DNA from: JAGLTQ01 sp964605385
Lineage (GTDB): Bacteria > Pseudomonadota > Gammaproteobacteria > UBA6429 > Thiohalophilaceae
DNA length: 33,434 nt
NCBI GenBank assembly: GCA_964605385.1
Contig: CAZSCK010000025.1
Location: 1 to 33,434, forward strand
Reading direction: 5' to 3'
In this document: one piece after another, positions 16,882 through 26,334 of the stretch
Layout of the letters: each line of letters opens with the position of its first letter
Position numbering within the stretch: position 1 is the first letter of the stretch
Notes under the pieces: generated by a model
Told to the model about the DNA's origin: nothing
Database searches by the model: none
Seen by the model: the letters and a program-made list of their open reading frames with translations, nothing else
Position numbers and translations under genes: made by a program

Positions 16882-17005
16882 TATTTTCCTCTGATTATTA
16901 TTCTGAATTCCACTGTAGATATTTTCTAATGTTTCGTAGCATTTAGATGTGATATATTTCACTTTGTATCAATAGTATTACTACAAAAAGTCAGGAAAAT
17001 ATCAA

Positions 17006-17572
17006 ATGAGTATTAAATCAGATAAGTGGATTCGTCGAATGGCGGAGAATGACGGCATGATTGAGCCTTTTGAGCCGGGTCAGGTTCGGGACGTTGATGG
17101 TAATCGTATCGTTTCTTATGGTACATCAAGCTATGGCTACGATGTACGTTGTGCGGATGAATTCAAGATTTTCACTAATATTAATTCGGCTATTGTTGAC
17201 CCAAAAGATTTTGATCATCAAAGTTTTGTTGATGTAAAAAGCGATGTTTGTATTATTCCTCCTAATTCATTTGCTCTTGCACGAACCGTTGAGTTTTTCC
17301 GGATTCCACGTAGTGTCTTAACAATTTGTTTGGGTAAATCTACCTATGCTCGTTGCGGTATTATTGTGAATGTGACGCCATTAGAACCTGAGTGGGAAGG
17401 GCATGTGACTTTAGAGTTTTCTAACACCACACCATTACCTGCAAAAATATATGCGAATGAAGGTATTGCGCAAATGTTATTTTTTGAAGCGGATGAAGTT
17501 TGTGAAACGTCGTATAAAGATCGGGGTGGTAAGTATCAAGGGCAAAAAGGGGTTACCTTACCTAAGGCATAG
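17006..17572 (+). CDS. dcd: dCTP deaminase
   Basis: The 188-residue homotrimeric enzyme deaminates dCTP to dUTP, the main source of dUMP for thymidylate synthesis in proteobacteria. Conserved blocks are IVSYGTSSYGYDVRCA (about 32-47), LGKSTYARCGIIVNVTPLEP and EGHVTLEFSNTTPLPAKIYA, with the catalytic glutamate in TLEFSNTTP. The tail EGIAQMLFFEADE and SYKDRGGKYQGQKGVTLP is typical. AGGA lies 9 bp before the ATG. Its 3' end overlaps the convergent GGDEF/EAL gene by 11 bp, with no terminator between. Confidence 0.96.
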   Translation: MSIKSDKWIRRMAENDGMIEPFEPGQVRDVDGNRIVSYGTSSYGYDVRCADEFKIFTNINSAIVDPKDFDHQSFVDVKSDVCIIPPNSFALARTVEFFRIPRSVLTICLGKSTYARCGIIVNVTPLEPEWEGHVTLEFSNTTPLPAKIYANEGIAQMLFFEADEVCETSYKDRGGKYQGQKGVTLPKA

Positions 17573-20500
17573 TTTTAATTTCATCAGGCTGCTTTATAGT
17601 TAGTAACTTAATATCTTCGAGTGGTACGGGTTTGGCAATCCCGTAGCCTTGTACAAAATCAATTTTTAAATCTTGTAATATATTCAAGACGGTATCATTC
17701 TCAACATATTCTGCAACCGTTTCAAGTCCCATGCTATGCCCAATATGAATTATTGATTTAACCATGGTGACATTAACTTTATCGTTTTCAAGATCTTTGA
17801 TTAAGCTGCCATCGATTTTCAGATAATCAACGGGCAAGTTTTTCAGATAAGCAAAAGAACTTAATCCGCTACCAAAATCATCAAGTGCTATTTTGCAACC
17901 AAGCCTCCGTAATGTTAGAACTGAACGTATTGCATTAGACAGGTTTGCAATCATTGCTGTTTCAGTTATTTCAAAGCAAAGTTGAACCGGATTAATTTCA
18001 CTATTTGATATTTGGGAAATACAATTATGCATAAATTTTAAATCACTTAATGATTGACCAGAAAGGTTTACCGAGAAGTTAATGTTTGCATATTTCTCTT
18101 TTTGCATAATTAATAGTGTGTTTTTTATTACCCAGCTATCAATAGAGGACATAATGTCAAAACGTTCTGCTGACGGTATAAATGTATTAGGAGGGATAGT
18201 TTTTCCATCTTCACCAATCATTCGAACAAGCACTTCATAATGTTCATGAGCAGCATCATTTACAGACACAATTTTTTGGAAATATAAAATAAACTTATCA
18301 TTATCTAAAGCGATATTAATGCGATTTAACCAGTTAGTTTCATTGGTATATTTTGTTATTGCATTTGAATCTTCTTCATAAATATGGACGCGATTTCGTC
18401 CCTGTTCTTTTGCTATATAGCATGCTGTATCTGCTGCGGACTGTATGTTTTTTGTCGAACCACTTTTTTTATTAATAGTGACAATACCAATACTAATTCC
18501 AACTTTGAACGTTTTGTTGTCCCAATGAAATCTGAAGTTTTCAACTTTTTTTCTTACTTCCTCAGCTAACATAAATGCTTTTTCAATAGGACAACCTACT
18601 AATAGTAACCCAAACTCATCTCCGCCGAGACGAGCAAAAGTATCTGTTTCTCTGATTTTGGAACTTATTATAGAAGATAATTGTTTTAACAGCTCATCTC
18701 CAGCGGCATGTCCGCATGAGTCATTGACGGCTTTAAATTGATCTAAATCCATATAACAAAGTGAGTGGGTTTTATTATTATGTTGTGCTTCCTCAATCGA
18801 TTGCTCTAATCGTCTCTCGAATTCACGACGATTTATTAAGTTGGTTAATGCATCATGTGTAGCTTGATAAGTCATTTTTTGAGTTAATTCTCTTAACTTT
18901 GTAATGTCCCATATATACATTCGGAAAAGTTTTGTTTCCGGGTTATAAATAATTTTTTGTTCAAAGGTTGAATCACCCACTTCAATATTACGACTGAGCT
19001 CCTGATGTACTTCTAATGAGGCATGCTCTGTATCCAGATCATAAAATATTTCATGTTTAAGCCCTTGTTTCGTAGCAGTCGGAAATAATTTAATTGATGC
19101 TGGATTAGCATAGGTTATGGTCCCATCTTTTTTAAATTCAAGAGTAGGGTTTGGGCTGAGTTCAGGAAAAGATGCTAAACGTTTTAATTCTTTTTCTTTT
19201 TCTAGTCGTTCATTTATATTTTGGATTGTGGCAATAATGAGGATTTCGTTATCAATAGTAAATGGATTTAAACTTATATCGACAGGAAAAACATGCCCGT
19301 CTTTATGCTGTCCTTCCAGTTTCATATCTTGTCCCATTGGACGGCAATTTTGGTGGGCTGAAAATTTTATGCGTGTTTGCACATGTTTTGGACGGTGTTT
19401 TTTCGGGATAAGCATTTCTATTTTATGACCAACAATTTCTTCGCGGCTATAACCAAACTCTTTTTCAAATTTGGAATTCACCAGAACAATAGTGCCATCA
19501 GAATTAGAAACAATAAGTGAGTCTGGCGTAGCATTAAGCAATTCTTTAAAAAGGGATTCACTTCTGCGCAATGCTTTTTCTGCTTTACGTGATTTAGTTA
19601 GGTCACGCATTCTTTGAATTATACCAATAGCCTGGTTTTTATTGTTTCTAATAACTTTTACACTAACTTCTAAAGGTACACAGGCTTTATTAACGGGATC
19701 TTCTGCTTCTAATACTATCGTGGTATCAACCTGATTTTTTCTTGCCTGACAAACTTTGCACGGACTTTCTTCACCTTCAGGGTGTGTGAAGTCTGTGATG
19801 ACTTTACCAATAGCATCTTCGGGTTTAGCTTTTATTTTTTCATAAAAGGCTTTGTTTGCCCGGATAATACGATCATTCAGGTCAACCATGTACATAGGTT
19901 CATCAAGAAAATCGAGTGCGTTTGACCATTCAGTTTCTGATTGGGCAATTTTTTCTTCATCAATATTTAAATCAATACGTAATCTTCGTATATAAAGAAA
20001 AAGCGGTTGTAAAAACAACATTAAAAATAAAAGTGATTGCCCCCAGTACTGTTCAAAAAAACCAGGCAAGACAGTATTGTAAGGAGCAAGGTTAAGCTTT
20101 TTAAATAAATTACGTACAGGAAAATAGTTCAGAGGCACAGTCCAACCTGAACTTCGCGCTTTTTTTGCTGTACTGCTATTGGTGGGAAGTTTTAGCAAAG
20201 CAATAGTTACTTTTTCAGCAAGTTCAGATGATGTGTTTTTTGATTTTGCAATTGGCCATTCAGGATAAAGTTGTGTGGAATGAACAAAGGGGAAGTTGCT
20301 GTTTATTTTACGGTTAAGGATTTTTAATTTAGTAATATCAATTAATCCTTCTGCTGCCATACGCTCTAATGTTGTTGTGCGTACTGTGCCAGCATCTATT
20401 TTCCCATTAAGAACTGCATAAACAATTTTATCTTGAGGAAGCCCACTGAATTGTAATGATGAAAAATCTTCAAAAGGGTCTATGCCTTGATTTTTTAATT

Positions 20501-20984
20501 CCAGCCATGCCATTTGAAAACCGCCAAAGGCATTTTTCTTTACTCCCATAAAAGATTTTTTACGTAAATCTTTTAACGTTTTAATATCATCACGATTACT
20601 TTTGGTGAAAATGATTGCGGCAAACTGGTTTGATGTTTTATTTTGTTTTTTTGTTTTTAACGTGGCGAGTCGGCTTATGCCAAAACGAGATTCCAGAATA
20701 ATATAATTACCGGGGTTGGTAATAATGAAATCAATGCTATTTTGTTTTATAGCTTTGGTTGTTTGTCCAAGTTTGAGCGTTTCGAGAATGAAATGGTGAT
20801 TTGGGATTTTTTTATTTAAATAGTTAATGGTGGGTTGCCACATTTGCCTGGTTACTGTATCTCCCCAAACGGCGAGCACACCAATTTTCACTTCTTTTTC
20901 TGCCGCATAATTGTTTTGCGTGAAAGAAAATAGAGATGTAAATAAAATATAAGTTAATAAATACTTAAGTTTGACAGCGGACAC
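17562..20984 (-). CDS. PhnD-like sensor - PAS - GGDEF - EAL protein
   Basis: The 1140-residue membrane protein combines a periplasmic ligand sensor with both c-di-GMP enzymes. In order: signal peptide (1-28); a PhnD-like solute-binding domain (about 30-300, KIGVLAVWGDTVTRQMWQP); a membrane span (about 311-330, LLFLMLFLQPLFLYI); three PAS-type domains (about 345-465, 470-590, 595-700); GGDEF (motif at about 786); EAL (about 885-1130). The cyclase site GGDEF and an inhibitory RETD five residues before it are intact. The EAL domain has EVLVR in place of EALLR but keeps DDFGSG, TVAEYVE and VQGYG, so phosphodiesterase activity is plausible. The first PAS has CKVC. The start is GTG with a distant AGGAG, so it is uncertain. 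The ligand is unknown; PhnD-like sensor domains elsewhere bind oxyanions such as tetrathionate. Confidence 0.88.
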   Translation of the reverse strand: MSAVKLKYLLTYILFTSLFSFTQNNYAAEKEVKIGVLAVWGDTVTRQMWQPTINYLNKKIPNHHFILETLKLGQTTKAIKQNSIDFIITNPGNYIILESRFGISRLATLKTKKQNKTSNQFAAIIFTKSNRDDIKTLKDLRKKSFMGVKKNAFGGFQMAWLELKNQGIDPFEDFSSLQFSGLPQDKIVYAVLNGKIDAGTVRTTTLERMAAEGLIDITKLKILNRKINSNFPFVHSTQLYPEWPIAKSKNTSSELAEKVTIALLKLPTNSSTAKKARSSGWTVPLNYFPVRNLFKKLNLAPYNTVLPGFFEQYWGQSLLFLMLFLQPLFLYIRRLRIDLNIDEEKIAQSETEWSNALDFLDEPMYMVDLNDRIIRANKAFYEKIKAKPEDAIGKVITDFTHPEGEESPCKVCQARKNQVDTTIVLEAEDPVNKACVPLEVSVKVIRNNKNQAIGIIQRMRDLTKSRKAEKALRRSESLFKELLNATPDSLIVSNSDGTIVLVNSKFEKEFGYSREEIVGHKIEMLIPKKHRPKHVQTRIKFSAHQNCRPMGQDMKLEGQHKDGHVFPVDISLNPFTIDNEILIIATIQNINERLEKEKELKRLASFPELSPNPTLEFKKDGTITYANPASIKLFPTATKQGLKHEIFYDLDTEHASLEVHQELSRNIEVGDSTFEQKIIYNPETKLFRMYIWDITKLRELTQKMTYQATHDALTNLINRREFERRLEQSIEEAQHNNKTHSLCYMDLDQFKAVNDSCGHAAGDELLKQLSSIISSKIRETDTFARLGGDEFGLLLVGCPIEKAFMLAEEVRKKVENFRFHWDNKTFKVGISIGIVTINKKSGSTKNIQSAADTACYIAKEQGRNRVHIYEEDSNAITKYTNETNWLNRINIALDNDKFILYFQKIVSVNDAAHEHYEVLVRMIGEDGKTIPPNTFIPSAERFDIMSSIDSWVIKNTLLIMQKEKYANINFSVNLSGQSLSDLKFMHNCISQISNSEINPVQLCFEITETAMIANLSNAIRSVLTLRRLGCKIALDDFGSGLSSFAYLKNLPVDYLKIDGSLIKDLENDKVNVTMVKSIIHIGHSMGLETVAEYVENDTVLNILQDLKIDFVQGYGIAKPVPLEDIKLLTIKQPDEIKTMP

Positions 20985-21102
20985 CCATATACTTTTTAGA
21001 ATAAGTTACTCCTACAATATATCGGGTTATTTGTGCTGAACTTTAATAAATAAGTGTGAAATGAAGGGATAAATGGCTATTTTATGCCATTTAAGGGCTT
21101 TT

Positions 21103-21831
21103 TTACTCTGATTCTTCTTCAGGTAACTCCAGGTAAAATTCTTTTTGATTAAATTGAGTCAAATTGAGCAGGTTTTCATCACCTTTGTGGTTGATTTTTT
21201 GAATTCTAACAGGTAAAAACCCCAGGCTTTTATCGCACCAGAGGGTAAATCGTTCTTTTGTCTGGGGATTATAATGCTCCATTTTGAATGTTGTGATATG
21301 CCCTTTATTTGTTGCAATATTTTCTTTGGCTATAAATTTTAAGTCATATGTTTTAAGACTGCCTTTTTTTGCGATGGTGTATTTTATTTCTCGCTTTCCA
21401 TTTTGCATGTCATGCATGATTGCAGCGGTAAAACCAAGAGTATCGTGTAAATTGTTAACAACAGGGTAGAGTTCTTTGGTGTGAGAGTTATAAAATTTAT
21501 TTGCTTTATCAAGACGTAGTTGATATCCCTTATTCTCATCGTTCTTTTTTTCATTGTAACTGTAAGAAACAAAACTCAAGTGGTTGTTTTTATAGCGTAA
21601 TTTACTTATTTCAGTGATCGTGATATCAACAAACAAGGCTACGATGCCATCTGTTTTTGCGATGGATGAAAATTTTATAAATTTATTCTCGGTGACTAAG
21701 CTGCGTGTAGTTTTCCCAATATAAGTTTCATTGTGGTAGAGGTCATAACGTGCGGTAAAATCTTTTATGGGTGCAGCAAACGAAAGAGTTTGAAGACTAA
21801 AATAAAATAATATTGTAATTAGATCCCGCAT
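21103..21831 (-). CDS. DUF3108 protein, probably exported
   Basis: The 242-residue protein starts at the ATG one base after the purN stop (TAAAATG), so it is read from the purMN transcript; in-frame ATGs further up lie inside purN. It has an N-terminal signal peptide (LITILFYFSLQTLSFA, cleavage near residue 19) followed by DFTARYDLYHNETYIGKTTR, the typical start of DUF3108. KERFTLWCDKSLGFLPVRIQ is the conserved C-terminal block. The predicted fold is beta-rich and periplasmic. The function is unknown; the recurring position behind purN in gammaproteobacteria does not show a role in purine synthesis. Confidence 0.85.
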   Translation of the reverse strand: MRDLITILFYFSLQTLSFAAPIKDFTARYDLYHNETYIGKTTRSLVTENKFIKFSSIAKTDGIVALFVDITITEISKLRYKNNHLSFVSYSYNEKKNDENKGYQLRLDKANKFYNSHTKELYPVVNNLHDTLGFTAAIMHDMQNGKREIKYTIAKKGSLKTYDLKFIAKENIATNKGHITTFKMEHYNPQTKERFTLWCDKSLGFLPVRIQKINHKGDENLLNLTQFNQKEFYLELPEEESE

Positions 21832-21832
21832 T

Positions 21833-22435
21833 TTATGATGTTTTAATTTTGTTCTCTGCAAATAGTCTAATAGCTTTTGGGTAAATAAGGTGTTCTTGTT
21901 CATGCACTCGTTTTGCCAATGTTTCGGCGGTGTCATCTTCTTCAACTTTTACTTTTGCCTGTAAGATTACCGGGCCGTCATCCAGTTCCGGGGTAACAAA
22001 GTGCACACTACAGCCGTGTTTTTTGTCACCAGCATCAATTGCACGTTGGTGTGTATTTAAACCTTTGTATTTGGGCAACAAAGAAGGGTGAATGTTCATC
22101 ATTTTATGTGAATAATGTTCAACAAATTCATTGCTGAGGATGCGCATGAAGCCTGCAAGTATGATTAAATCAGGTTGGTATTGGTCAATGAGCTCTTTTA
22201 GTGCGAGGTCATACTGTTGGCGGTTGGTGAAATTGTTGTGTGATAAAACATGCTGTTCAATACCGGCTTTTTTAGCGCGTTCTAAGCCATATGCATCAGC
22301 CTTGTTGCTGATAACAGCAACAATCTGAGCAGGCAGGTTGTGATTCGCGATATTATCAATTATGGCTTGCAGGTTGCTGCCATTACCAGATATTAAAACG
22401 ACTAATCGGACAGGAGAAACGGCATTCGAACTCAT
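21833..22435 (-). CDS. purN: Phosphoribosylglycinamide formyltransferase 1
   Basis: The 200-residue enzyme transfers a formyl group from 10-formyl-THF to GAR, step three of purine synthesis. Visible signatures are LISGNGSNLQAIID at the N-terminus, NIHPSLLPKYKGLNTHQRAI with the catalytic asparagine and histidine (about 104-123), and PELDDGPVI with the catalytic aspartate. The length compares well with E. coli PurN (212). Its ATG overlaps the purM stop by one base (TAATG), so the two are coupled. Confidence 0.96.
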   Translation of the reverse strand: MSSNAVSPVRLVVLISGNGSNLQAIIDNIANHNLPAQIVAVISNKADAYGLERAKKAGIEQHVLSHNNFTNRQQYDLALKELIDQYQPDLIILAGFMRILSNEFVEHYSHKMMNIHPSLLPKYKGLNTHQRAIDAGDKKHGCSVHFVTPELDDGPVILQAKVKVEEDDTAETLAKRVHEQEHLIYPKAIRLFAENKIKTS

Positions 22436-23502
22436 TACTGAATACGAACCGCGACATCATTTTCTTTGCTTTCGATTTGGCCAATACGAACCGCTTGAAC
22501 CTGGTTTTGTTTTAAAATATCGAGCGCCTTGTCGGCAACACTTTCATCTAAAATAAGCACCATTCCTAAACCATTGTTAAAGGTGCGATACATTTCGGTG
22601 TCTTCAATATTGCCTTTTTCCTGTAACCAGTCAAAAACGGCAGGGCGTTTCCAGTTATTTTTATCGATCACCGCGCAAGCATCATCAGGCATAACGCGAG
22701 GAATATTTTCCAGTAAACCACCACCGGTAATATGCGACATCGCATGAACATCAACTTCTTCTAATAATGCTAACAAAGGCTTGATATATATGGTTGTGGG
22801 CTCAAGTAAACGCTCACCTAAGGTTGCACCATCAAAGCTTTCATTCAAATCTGCGCCAGAAACTTCAATGACTTTGCGAATAAGCGAATAGCCATTTGAG
22901 TGAGGGCCGCTGGAAGGTAAGCCTAAAAGTACATCTCCAGCTTTTACTTTTGAGCCATCAATGATTTTACTTTTTTCGACTACGCCGACACAAAAACCGG
23001 CTAAATCGTAGTCTCCACCTTGATACATTCCGGGCATTTCAGCTGTTTCACCGCCAACCAATGCTGCATTAGACTGTTTACAACCTTCAGCAATGCCTGC
23101 AACAACATCTGTTGCTGCTGCGATATCAAGCTTACCTGTGGCATAATAATCGAGGAAAAACAGGGGTTCAGCACCTTGAACAATCAGGTCGTTGACGCAC
23201 ATGGCAACCAAATCGATACCAATGGTGTCATGTTTATTGAGATCCATGGCGAGTTTTAGCTTAGTACCAACACCATCTGTACCTGAAACGAGAACAGGTT
23301 CCTTGTAACGATCGAGCGGAAGTTCAAACAATGCACCAAAGCCACCTAAACCCGCCATTACACCGGGACGTTTAGTGGCCGCAGCAAGAGGTTTGATGTG
23401 TTCAATGAGGCTATTACCCGCGTCGATATCGACCCCGGCGTCGCGATAACTGAGTGATTGGTTCTTGGATGTTTCTTTTGTAGCCACTTCTTTTATACCC
23501 AC
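22435..23502 (-). CDS. purM: Phosphoribosylformylglycinamidine cyclo-ligase (AIR synthetase)
   Basis: The 355-residue enzyme closes the imidazole ring from FGAM with ATP. The start is GTG, set by AGGAG seven bases upstream; the first dozen residues are less conserved, and LSYRDAGVDIDAGN (about 17-30) begins the family core. Conserved blocks are VSGTDGVGTKLKLA, DLVAMCVNDLIVQGAEPLFF and ALVGGETAEMPGMY. HITGGGLLENIPRV lies in the C-terminal domain. It heads the purM-purN-DUF3108 operon and diverges from the DUF2066 gene across a 73-bp spacer. Confidence 0.97.
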   Translation of the reverse strand: MGIKEVATKETSKNQSLSYRDAGVDIDAGNSLIEHIKPLAAATKRPGVMAGLGGFGALFELPLDRYKEPVLVSGTDGVGTKLKLAMDLNKHDTIGIDLVAMCVNDLIVQGAEPLFFLDYYATGKLDIAAATDVVAGIAEGCKQSNAALVGGETAEMPGMYQGGDYDLAGFCVGVVEKSKIIDGSKVKAGDVLLGLPSSGPHSNGYSLIRKVIEVSGADLNESFDGATLGERLLEPTTIYIKPLLALLEEVDVHAMSHITGGGLLENIPRVMPDDACAVIDKNNWKRPAVFDWLQEKGNIEDTEMYRTFNNGLGMVLILDESVADKALDILKQNQVQAVRIGQIESKENDVAVRIQ

Positions 23503-23533
23503 GGTAGAACTCCTGAATTAAGGGTCAATACTG

Positions 23534-23539
23534 TATAAT
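23534..23539 (+). promoter_or_regulatory. Putative -10 element for the DUF2066 operon
   Basis: A consensus TATAAT sits 37 bp before the DUF2066 start codon in the short divergent spacer shared with purM. The -35 is poor. The purM promoter must use the same 73 bp or lie inside the neighbouring gene. Confidence 0.45.
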
Positions 23540-23575
23540 GGAGCGGTAGTTTAACAATTCAGACAAAGGCATGGA

Positions 23576-24727
23576 ATGAAAATAAGAATAAAGGGCACAA
23601 AGAATTTAGTATTTACGGCATTTTTGTTGTCAATAACGACTATTTTACCGATTAACAGCATTAATGCGGATATTGTGCATCATTTGTACGAGGCAGAAGT
23701 GCCTGTTGAAAGCCAGAGTCGAGAAGAACGCGCTTATGTTGTACGTGAAGCATTAAAGGAAGTCCTGGTCCGAATTTCAGGCCGAAATGATGCTGGTGTG
23801 CTGGCTGAAGATGAAACTTTTGTACCACGGCCGACTCTTTTCGTGCAGCAATTTCGTTATCGCAAATTTAAAGCAGATGAAGTTATTCCGGCAAACCCTA
23901 TTGATGGTGCAAAACCCTATACGCAAAAACTTTGGTTACGTTTTACTGAAAAAGCCGTTTCAAAATTACTGCGCGAGCAGGGATTCCCTGTTTGGGGTAA
24001 AAACCGTCCCGTCACCCTGGTCTGGCTGGTTGTAGACGACCAAAAGCAGCGTATTTTGATCGGTAACAGTACGCCACACATTAGCCGTATTCATATTGAA
24101 CAGGAAGCCAGAAAAAAAGGTTTACCGTTTCGTTTACCGCTGCTTGATTTAGCTGATCAGTCCAGGTTACAAGTCACCGATGTTTGGGGTAACTTTGAAG
24201 ATACGATTTTAGCGGCTTCTTCACGCTATCAGGCCGAAGCAGTTTTGGTTGGACGTATTTATTTAAGTTTTGCTAAAACATGGAATACGCGGTGGAGTTT
24301 GTATTCGGCAGGACAACGCTATGACTGGGAAGTGAGTAATAGTGAAACTTTACGAGCGGCAGCAAAAGAAGGCTTATCTAAAACCGGCGAGGTATTGTCT
24401 GCTCGCTTTACTCAAGTGGACACTTTAATTGAAAGTGGTGAGGTTTTACTGCAAGTCAAAAATATTTCAGATTTAAAAACATACAATAAAGTCATAAAAT
24501 ATTTAAAAAGTCTGAGTATAGTATCCCAGGTTCAGGCATATCAGGTGAATACAGATGATGTTATTTTTACTCTCAGTAGTCGCAGTGGACGATTAGGTAT
24601 TGCACAGGCGATTGCGCTTGGACATGTCCTGGTTGCTGAGATAGGCAAGCCTGTTATTCGTGGTGAAGCCATTGAGAAGAAACCTGAACAGATAATAGTT
24701 GACCTTACATATAAACGAGTGCCGTGA
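23576..24727 (+). CDS. DUF2066 protein, exported
   Basis: The 383-residue protein has a signal peptide (VFTAFLLSITTILPINSINA, cleavage near residue 31) and then the DUF2066 start HHLYEAEVPVESQSREERAY. Later conserved blocks are ALKEVLVRISGR, YTQKLWLRFTEKAV and RPVTLVWLVVDD, plus the EAVLVGRIYLS region. It is predicted to be periplasmic. Its function is unknown, but in gammaproteobacteria it recurs between purM and the permease/hda genes. The ATG is preceded by AAGG at 8 bp. Its stop overlaps the next start by four bases (GTGA), so it leads a coupled operon of four genes. Confidence 0.88.
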   Translation: MKIRIKGTKNLVFTAFLLSITTILPINSINADIVHHLYEAEVPVESQSREERAYVVREALKEVLVRISGRNDAGVLAEDETFVPRPTLFVQQFRYRKFKADEVIPANPIDGAKPYTQKLWLRFTEKAVSKLLREQGFPVWGKNRPVTLVWLVVDDQKQRILIGNSTPHISRIHIEQEARKKGLPFRLPLLDLADQSRLQVTDVWGNFEDTILAASSRYQAEAVLVGRIYLSFAKTWNTRWSLYSAGQRYDWEVSNSETLRAAAKEGLSKTGEVLSARFTQVDTLIESGEVLLQVKNISDLKTYNKVIKYLKSLSIVSQVQAYQVNTDDVIFTLSSRSGRLGIAQAIALGHVLVAEIGKPVIRGEAIEKKPEQIIVDLTYKRVP

Positions 24728-25281
24728 ATAAAAGAGATATCCCAAATATAATTAGTATTCTGCGCATGGTTCTGGTTGCGCCGATTACGTATTTTTTGTG
24801 GTATCAAAATTATTCAATTGCATTATTGCTTTTTCTCATTGGTGGTCTTTCTGATGGTTTGGATGGCTTTCTTGCGCGACGCTATAAATGGGAAACAGAA
24901 CTTGGGGTAATACTTGATCCCATGGGGGACAAATTAATGATGTTGAGTGCCTACCTTTTATTAGGCTGGCATCATTTATTATCCTGGTGGCTGGTGAGTC
25001 TGGTTATTTTTCGTGATTTAATTATCGTTGTCGGAACATTGCTGTACCGGAAATTTATTGGTGAAGCAAAACTTAAACCTTTGTTTATTAGTAAACTCAA
25101 TACTGTTTTGCAAATATTACTTGTGCTTTCTGTTATGTTGTCGCAAGTAATTTATTTGAATTTATTAATTATTGATAGTCTTTTATGGTTGGTTGTTGTT
25201 ACAACACTAATGAGTGGTTACGCTTATACAAATGAATGGGGCAGACGCGCCTGGTATATTTTAAAAGGAAATAAAACATGA
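24724..25281 (+). CDS. CDP-alcohol phosphatidyltransferase (PgsA-like)
   Basis: The 185-residue integral membrane enzyme has five to six spans and starts with GTG inside the end of the DUF2066 gene. The full CDP-alcohol phosphotransferase motif D-x2-DG-x2-AR-x8-G-x3-D-x3-D is present as SDGLDGFLARRYKW, then GVILDPMGDKL (about residues 43-71). Members of this size, starting NIPNxISxLR-like (here DIPNIISILRMVL), usually make phosphatidylglycerophosphate from CDP-diacylglycerol and glycerol-3-phosphate. It could instead use another acceptor or be a second copy, since the main pgsA commonly sits beside uvrC. It overlaps the permease gene by four bases (ATGA). Confidence 0.85.
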   Translation: MNKRDIPNIISILRMVLVAPITYFLWYQNYSIALLLFLIGGLSDGLDGFLARRYKWETELGVILDPMGDKLMMLSAYLLLGWHHLLSWWLVSLVIFRDLIIVVGTLLYRKFIGEAKLKPLFISKLNTVLQILLVLSVMLSQVIYLNLLIIDSLLWLVVVTTLMSGYAYTNEWGRRAWYILKGNKT

Positions 25282-26327
25282 TCGAATCAAGTAAAGGTAT
25301 TTGGTTAGCTGTATTTGTTATTGTTTCGGTTTTAATTTATTTACTTGCGCCAATACTCATGCCTTTTTTATCTGCTGCGGTGTTAGCATACATTGCTGAC
25401 CCTCTGGCAGATAAACTAGAGAAAAAAATGTCGCGTACTCTGGCAGTAAGCGTGGTGTTTTTTGTTTTGTCATTAGTTGCCGTATTATTTTTGTTGATTG
25501 TTTTACCTTTGTTAGAAAAACAAATTATTGTGCTGGCTGAAAAACTGCCTTTATATATTGATCGTGCTCAAAACTATCTTCTGCCATTATTGAAAGAACA
25601 ATTTGATCTGGATATCGCAACGTTTGACTTAAATATGTTAAAGCAATCTTTGTCGGATTACTGGAAAACAGCGGGTGGTATAGCCGCAAATGTGCTGAGT
25701 TCAATATCACATTCTGGTTTAATCCTTGCGGGCTGGATAGCAAACTTTTTATTAATGCTGGTTGTAACTTTTTATTTGTTACGTGACTGGGATTCTTTAG
25801 TAGCAAAAATTCATGCACTTATACCACGCAAAAATGAGAAGACTATTGTCGTTCTTGTAAAAGAATCGGATGAAGTCCTGGGTGCATTTTTTCGCGGGCA
25901 AATGTTGGTAATGTTTGTTTTATCCATCGTTTATACCATTGGTTTAATGTTTGTTGGGCTTGATACTGCATTATTAATTGGCGGCTTGTCGGGTGTGGTG
26001 AGTTTTGTACCTTATCTTGGATTTATGGTTGGTATTGTTGTTGCCAGTGTTGCAGCGCTTATGCAGTTTCAGGAAATTACACCTTTGTTTTATATTGCGA
26101 TTGTTTTTTTAACAGGGCAAATGCTGGAAGGTATGTTACTAACTCCCTGGTTAGTGGGTGACAAAATTGGTCTACATCCGGTCGCAGTTATCTTTGCTGT
26201 TTTAGCTGGCGGGCAGTTGTTTGGTTTTGTTGGTATTTTACTTGCATTACCTGTTGCTGCAGTTATTGCGGTTGTATTCCGACACATGCTTGATAATTAT
26301 ACTAAAAGCGAACTTTACGAAAATTAA
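25278..26327 (+). CDS. perM: AI-2E family permease (PerM-like)
   Basis: The 349-residue membrane protein has the AI-2E/PerM (YdiK-type) layout: two N-terminal spans, one more span, a long loop of about 70 residues, then a C-terminal block of four to five spans. Conserved blocks are LAPILMPFLSAAVLAYIADPL near the start, GQMLVMFVLSIVYTIGL, SFVPYLGFMVG and LVGDKIGLHPVAVIFAVLAG. Family members are proposed exporters of small molecules or Na+(Li+)/H+ antiporters; the substrate here is unknown. It overlaps the previous gene by four bases and precedes hda by seven. Confidence 0.9.
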   Translation: MIESSKGIWLAVFVIVSVLIYLLAPILMPFLSAAVLAYIADPLADKLEKKMSRTLAVSVVFFVLSLVAVLFLLIVLPLLEKQIIVLAEKLPLYIDRAQNYLLPLLKEQFDLDIATFDLNMLKQSLSDYWKTAGGIAANVLSSISHSGLILAGWIANFLLMLVVTFYLLRDWDSLVAKIHALIPRKNEKTIVVLVKESDEVLGAFFRGQMLVMFVLSIVYTIGLMFVGLDTALLIGGLSGVVSFVPYLGFMVGIVVASVAALMQFQEITPLFYIAIVFLTGQMLEGMLLTPWLVGDKIGLHPVAVIFAVLAGGQLFGFVGILLALPVAAVIAVVFRHMLDNYTKSELYEN

Positions 26328-26334
26328 ATAAATT

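Noticed and set aside
21071..21092. AAATGGC/GCCATTT hairpin as terminator after the DUF3108 gene
   Set aside because: On the minus strand no T-run follows the stem, and the plus-strand T-run has no gene upstream to serve.
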